The notes under the pieces: model-generated
Database searches by the model: none
Seen by the model: the letters and a program-made list of their open reading frames with translations, nothing else
Told to the model about the DNA's origin: nothing
Translations under genes and position numbers: made by a program
Part shown: in pieces, positions 60,261 through 64,000 of the stretch
Layout of the letters: each line of letters opens with the position of its first letter
How positions within the stretch are numbered: position 1 is the first letter of the stretch
Source of the DNA: an uncultured Pontibacter sp.
GTDB taxonomy: Bacteria > Bacteroidota > Bacteroidia > Cytophagales > Hymenobacteraceae
Assembly: GCF_947499215.1 (NCBI RefSeq)
Contig: NZ_CANMNI010000002.1
Location: 992,001-1,056,000, forward strand
DNA length: 64,000 nt
Direction: 5' to 3'

Positions 60261-63182
60261 ATGAAACTTTCCAAGTTGGTGTCGTTTGTTCGGGAGTATC
60301 TGATTGCGATAGCGTCTTTTCTGCTGATCTTTTTGCTGACGCTTTTCATTTATTCAGAGACCAGAAAGAAGGCGCTCGAGCGAAACGAAAAACTGTTTGA
60401 GCTAAAGGCCGCACAAGCTACGCAGGCGCTTGACTTGCGCATGCGCGACTACATGCAGATACTGGTGGGGGCGAAAGCACTGTTCGTTGCCTCCGACACG
60501 GTCAGTCGTGAAGACTGGGCGCAGTACTATGCCACTCTCAATCTGGAAGAGAATTACCCGGGCATTCAAGGTGTGGGTTATACCCATTTTATACATCCAA
60601 ACCGACTTGACGCGCACATCCGCCGCATCCGTAAAGAAGGCTTCCGTGACTATTCCGTGCGTCCCGAGGGGGATCGGAGTATGTACACAGCCATTGTGTA
60701 CATAGAGCCTTTTGATGATCGCAACAAGCGGGCCTTCGGCTACGACATGTTTAGCGACACGATCAGACGCTCTGCTATGCAGATGGCTCGCGATACGCGC
60801 AAGCCTGCCATGTCCGGCAAGGTGCGATTGGTGCAGGAAACCGGCGTGGATGAGCAGTCGGGTTTCTTGGTTTATCTGCCTATCTACGAAGACAATGCGG
60901 AGCCTGAGTCCATCAAGGAGCGACAGCGCCTCATCAAAGGCTTCGTGTACAGCCCCTTCCGAGCCAAAGACCTGATGGAGGCTACGCTGGGCAGCAACTA
61001 CGCCGACCTTGACATAGAAGTGTACGACGGCACCAGTCTCGAGCCGAACTCCATACTTTTCAGTACCGACACTACCCTGCACTACCATGCAGACAAAAAA
61101 CGAAAGCTCGATCTAATGAGCACGCTGAGCATCGGCAACCATACATGGCGTATCTATTGCTCAGCTAAGCCGTCATTTCAGCAGTCGGCTGATACGCAGC
61201 TACCATTCTTCATCCTGTTGGGAGGTACCATTATCAGTTTGCTGATGTTCTTTATCATCTGGTCGCTTATCAATACGCGCCGCTCCAATAGCCTGAAGCA
61301 GACTATTACAGACAATGCAACGGCGGCGCTTTTTATGATGGACGCCAAGGGCTACTGTACTTTTATGAATCCCGCTGCGGAAGAGATGACGGGCTATACC
61401 TTAGAGGAGATAATCCAAAGGCCGCTCCACAACATGATCCACCATACCCGCCCGGATGGTAGCCCATACCCGTTGGAGGAATGTCCGCTTGACAAGGCGC
61501 TGCCGACTAATAATAACATGCGCGCGCACGAGGATGTGTTTATTCGCAAAAACGGCGAGTTCTTCAGCGTGACAGTGGCAGCCCACCCGATCATTGAAAA
61601 CGGCGTCCCGACTGCTACGATTATCGAAGTGCGCGACATCACCGAGGAGAAGCGCGCCCAGCAGGCGATCATAGAAAGTGAGGCGCGCTTCCGCACCATG
61701 GCCGACAATGCACCGGTAATGATCAGCATTCTCGACATCTGGAAGCAAAGCGTGTACGTGAACAAGCAGTGGCTTGACTTCTCGGGCCGTACTTTCGAGG
61801 ATAGCATTAACTTTGGATGGCAGCAACTCATCCATCCGCAGGATTTGGCCGGTTTCGAGGAGCTCTATACCAATGCACTGGCAACAGAGAGCGGATTCCG
61901 GGCCGAGGTGCGCATGCGCCGCTACGATAAGCAGTACCGCTGGATGGTGGCTACCTGCACGCCGCGCTTCGGTGCCAATGGCGGTTTCCTTGGTCACATC
62001 AGCTCTACTATTGACATCACCGACATTAAAGAGGCAGACCGCAAAGTAAAACAGAACGCGGAGCTCCTGCAGAAACTCTTTGTTGAGGTGCCGGCTTTGG
62101 TGGGACTTGTGCGTGCTTCGGATCAGCAGTATCTATTGGCCAACCCATTGTATCGCAAACTGTTTGGCAATAGACTACTGGTAGGTAAAAACCTGCGCGA
62201 AGCGCATGCCGAGTTGCTCCACCAAGGTATTTTCGAGGAAATAGACAAAGTGTTTGAGACCGGCACGCCTTACGTGGGCAAGGAAGTGCCGCTCATAATC
62301 GATCGTCACAACAATGGCACCCTGACGGAAAGCTTCTTTAACATAGCGGTACAGCCGCTCCTCGATAGTAAAGGCAAGCCTGAGGCGGTGCTCATCTTTG
62401 CGGTGGAAGTGACCGAACTGGTGCAGGCCCGTACCAAACTGGTGTCGACCAACGAAGAGCTGAGTTACAAGAATGTGGAACTGCAGCGCACCAACAACGA
62501 CCTCGACAACTTCGTGTACACGGCTTCGCATGACCTGAAGTCCCCGATCGCCAACATGGAGGGGCTCACGAACCTGCTGCGCGATATACTGCCGGGCAAG
62601 TTAGACGATGAAGACCAACAGGTGTTGGACATGCTGGCCGACGCCATCGACAAACTCAAGCAAACTGTAGCCGACCTCGCCGAGATAACCAAAGTGCAGA
62701 AGGAGCTGCATGCCAAGGTGGAGCCACTGGTCTTTGAGCAGGTGCTGCAGGACGTGATGGATGACATCGACGGGCTGATCAAAGAAACGGACGCGACAGT
62801 TCAGGCAGATTTCAAAGTGAAAGAACTGCTCTACGCTCGCAAAAACCTGCGCAGCATCGTCTACAATCTGGTGTCCAATGCCATTAAGTACCGGGACCCT
62901 CAGCGTGATCCGGAAGTGCGCATCAACACCTTCGCAGAAGGCGACTTCGTGGTGCTGCAGGTACAGGATAATGGTCTGGGTATCAAAAAAGGGCAGCAGC
63001 ACAAGCTGTTTAACATGTTCAAGCGCCTGCACAACCACGTGGAAGGTACCGGTATCGGACTTTACATTGTGAAGCGCATCATCGAGAACAACGGTGGGCG
63101 TATAGAAGTGGAGAGTGAGCTGGGCGAAGGCACCACTTTCAGGGTTTATTTCCGACAGGAGCCGGTGCAGATAATGGCATAA
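60261..63182 (+). CDS. CHASE/PAS sensor histidine kinase
   Basis: This is a 973-residue membrane sensor kinase. TM1 is at about residues 10-32; a CHASE extracytoplasmic domain follows (about 40-310, with LNLEENYPGIQGVGYTHFIH); TM2 is near 320-345. Three PAS domains follow (about 360-480, 485-600 and 610-720). A HisKA domain has the phosphorylatable His757 in YTASHDLKSP. The HATPase domain has the N box SIVYNLVSNAIKYRD, the G1 box QDNGLGIKKG and the end GTGIGLYIVKRIIENNGG. CHASE domains sense small extracellular ligands. No response regulator gene is adjacent, so the partner is encoded elsewhere. Expression may be attenuated by the leader hairpin at 60202. Confidence 0.9.
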   Translation: MKLSKLVSFVREYLIAIASFLLIFLLTLFIYSETRKKALERNEKLFELKAAQATQALDLRMRDYMQILVGAKALFVASDTVSREDWAQYYATLNLEENYPGIQGVGYTHFIHPNRLDAHIRRIRKEGFRDYSVRPEGDRSMYTAIVYIEPFDDRNKRAFGYDMFSDTIRRSAMQMARDTRKPAMSGKVRLVQETGVDEQSGFLVYLPIYEDNAEPESIKERQRLIKGFVYSPFRAKDLMEATLGSNYADLDIEVYDGTSLEPNSILFSTDTTLHYHADKKRKLDLMSTLSIGNHTWRIYCSAKPSFQQSADTQLPFFILLGGTIISLLMFFIIWSLINTRRSNSLKQTITDNATAALFMMDAKGYCTFMNPAAEEMTGYTLEEIIQRPLHNMIHHTRPDGSPYPLEECPLDKALPTNNNMRAHEDVFIRKNGEFFSVTVAAHPIIENGVPTATIIEVRDITEEKRAQQAIIESEARFRTMADNAPVMISILDIWKQSVYVNKQWLDFSGRTFEDSINFGWQQLIHPQDLAGFEELYTNALATESGFRAEVRMRRYDKQYRWMVATCTPRFGANGGFLGHISSTIDITDIKEADRKVKQNAELLQKLFVEVPALVGLVRASDQQYLLANPLYRKLFGNRLLVGKNLREAHAELLHQGIFEEIDKVFETGTPYVGKEVPLIIDRHNNGTLTESFFNIAVQPLLDSKGKPEAVLIFAVEVTELVQARTKLVSTNEELSYKNVELQRTNNDLDNFVYTASHDLKSPIANMEGLTNLLRDILPGKLDDEDQQVLDMLADAIDKLKQTVADLAEITKVQKELHAKVEPLVFEQVLQDVMDDIDGLIKETDATVQADFKVKELLYARKNLRSIVYNLVSNAIKYRDPQRDPEVRINTFAEGDFVVLQVQDNGLGIKKGQQHKLFNMFKRLHNHVEGTGIGLYIVKRIIENNGGRIEVESELGEGTTFRVYFRQEPVQIMA

Positions 63183-63293
63183 CAACCTGCGTAAAAAACA
63201 AGGTCTTTGTTCGTTAGAAGCAGAAGCGTTTTTTAATTCAATTATTGTTTTCAAAGCCTGCTTGCAATCAATGCGGGCTACATATAAAGCTGA

Positions 63294-64000
63294 ATGGCTA
63301 AGATCAAAACCTCTTATTTCTGCCAGAATTGCGGGGCGCAATCCGCCAAGTGGATCGGCAAATGCCCTGCCTGCGGGGAGTGGAACACCTATGTGGAGGA
63401 AGTAGTGCAGCGCGAAGAGCTCACGCCCACCAGCGTGTGGAAAGTAGGCAACACCAGCAGTTCGGCACAGGTGGCGAACAAGCCAAAACCAATCGCTGAT
63501 ATCAGTTACCAGGAGCAGCAGCGCATCCAGACAATCGATCAGGAGTTGAACCGAGTGCTGGGCGGCGGCATTGTGCCGGGTTCTATGGTACTCATCGGTG
63601 GCGAACCGGGTATAGGCAAATCCACGCTTATGCTGCAAATCGCACTGAGCCTATCCGGCCTCCGGGTATTGTACGTGAGCGGTGAGGAGAGTGAGCATCA
63701 GATCAAAATGCGGGCCGAGCGCCTCAATGCCCAAACCTCCGACTGCTTTATCCTGACCGAGACCGGCACACAGAACATCTTCAAGCAAATAGAGCAGTTG
63801 CGACCGCAGGTGCTCATTATCGACTCCATTCAAACGCTGCACTCCTCTTTTATAGAGGCGGGGGCAGGCAGTGTAAGTCAGGTGCGGGAGTGTACCGCTG
63901 AGCTGCTCAAATTTGCCAAGGAGAGCGGTACGCCGGTTTTCCTGATCGGCCACATCACCAAAGAAGGCAACTTGGCCGGTCCTAAGATATTGGAGCACAT
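63294..64000 (+). CDS. radA: DNA repair protein RadA, 5' part
   Basis: The gene starts with ATG at 63294 and stays open to the window edge (235 codons). The zinc ribbon is C-Q-N-C near residue 10 and C-P-A-C near residue 24. The P-loop G-G-E-P-G-I-G-K-S-T and the following MLQIALSLSGLRVLYVSGEE match RadA/Sms, a RecA-like helicase that helps process recombination intermediates. The rest (Lon-like C terminus and the KNRFG motif) is outside the window. It lies 111 bases after the kinase gene on the same strand, with no clear terminator, and could be in one transcript. Confidence 0.9.
   Translation, partial: MAKIKTSYFCQNCGAQSAKWIGKCPACGEWNTYVEEVVQREELTPTSVWKVGNTSSSAQVANKPKPIADISYQEQQRIQTIDQELNRVLGGGIVPGSMVLIGGEPGIGKSTLMLQIALSLSGLRVLYVSGEESEHQIKMRAERLNAQTSDCFILTETGTQNIFKQIEQLRPQVLIIDSIQTLHSSFIEAGAGSVSQVRECTAELLKFAKESGTPVFLIGHITKEGNLAGPKILEH

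Noticed and set aside
62601-63638. Long minus-strand open frame (345 codons) under the sensor kinase and radA
   Set aside because: It runs across two well-defined genes, has no recognisable motif and its composition follows the other strand's codons. It is an antisense shadow.
1-64000. CRISPR array, IS element or integrase
   Set aside because: No regularly spaced repeats, no transposase or integrase frame and no terminal inverted repeat pair were seen.

Overview
The window comes from a member of the Bacteroidota, probably the order Cytophagales, and most like the Pontibacter/Hymenobacteraceae group. The genus is a guess. The phylum rests on four things: type IX secretion/gliding genes (GldJ-like and PorP/SprF-like), promoter -7 elements of the form TAnnTTTG, few Shine-Dalgarno sequences, and families typical of the phylum (DUF4175, DUF6970, DUF4385, TonB-linked MORN proteins). 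The sequence looks chromosomal and mostly housekeeping. I saw no rRNA, tRNA, IS element, prophage or CRISPR array. Two genes are cut by the window edges: a glutathione-synthase-like 3' end on the left and the radA 5' end on the right.

Layout. 0-9 kb: envelope and transport genes (lipoproteins, TonB protein, ABC exporter, SLC13-type transporter with an unannotated 33-residue protein behind it, STAS-like protein, fasciclin protein, rhomboid protease). 9-15 kb: polyprenyl synthase with RNase R, and a peptide-type double ABC ATPase. 15-24 kb: lspA, ileS (with an altered GIHH signature), an MMPL/RND exporter and glyS. 24-29 kb: a PiT-like membrane protein, small conserved proteins and a CPA2 antiporter. 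28.9-30.05 kb: 1.15 kb without a credible gene, AT-rich and full of DnaA-box-like words. 30-40 kb: a long leftward run with an Ig-like lipoprotein, a methyltransferase, mnmG, ybeY, an anti-sigma-type ATPase, DUF4175 protein and exonuclease III. A perfect 16-bp parS palindrome lies between mnmG and ybeY. 40-48 kb: comF, gldJ, porP/sprF, a very large AsmA-like protein and a DUF4382-type lipoprotein. 48-60 kb: small metabolic, repair and stress genes (DinB, undecaprenol/diacylglycerol kinase, two MsrB, two SDRs, RlmF, fumarase), a GbsR-type regulator with a twin pair of membrane proteins, and a decayed AraC fragment. 60-64 kb: a CHASE/PAS hybrid-sensor-type histidine kinase and radA.

Most interesting points: (1) a candidate replication origin at about 28.9-29.5 kb, with a perfect parS and mnmG about 5 kb away; (2) the same operator, TTTCAA-N6-TTGAAA, in front of both the GbsR-like regulator and its neighbouring twin membrane operon; (3) the GIHH motif in IleRS; (4) a strong promoter followed by a terminator-like hairpin in the leader of the sensor kinase gene; (5) a possible small RNA at about 520-750; and (6) a GGTATA/TATACC word repeated far more often than chance throughout the window.
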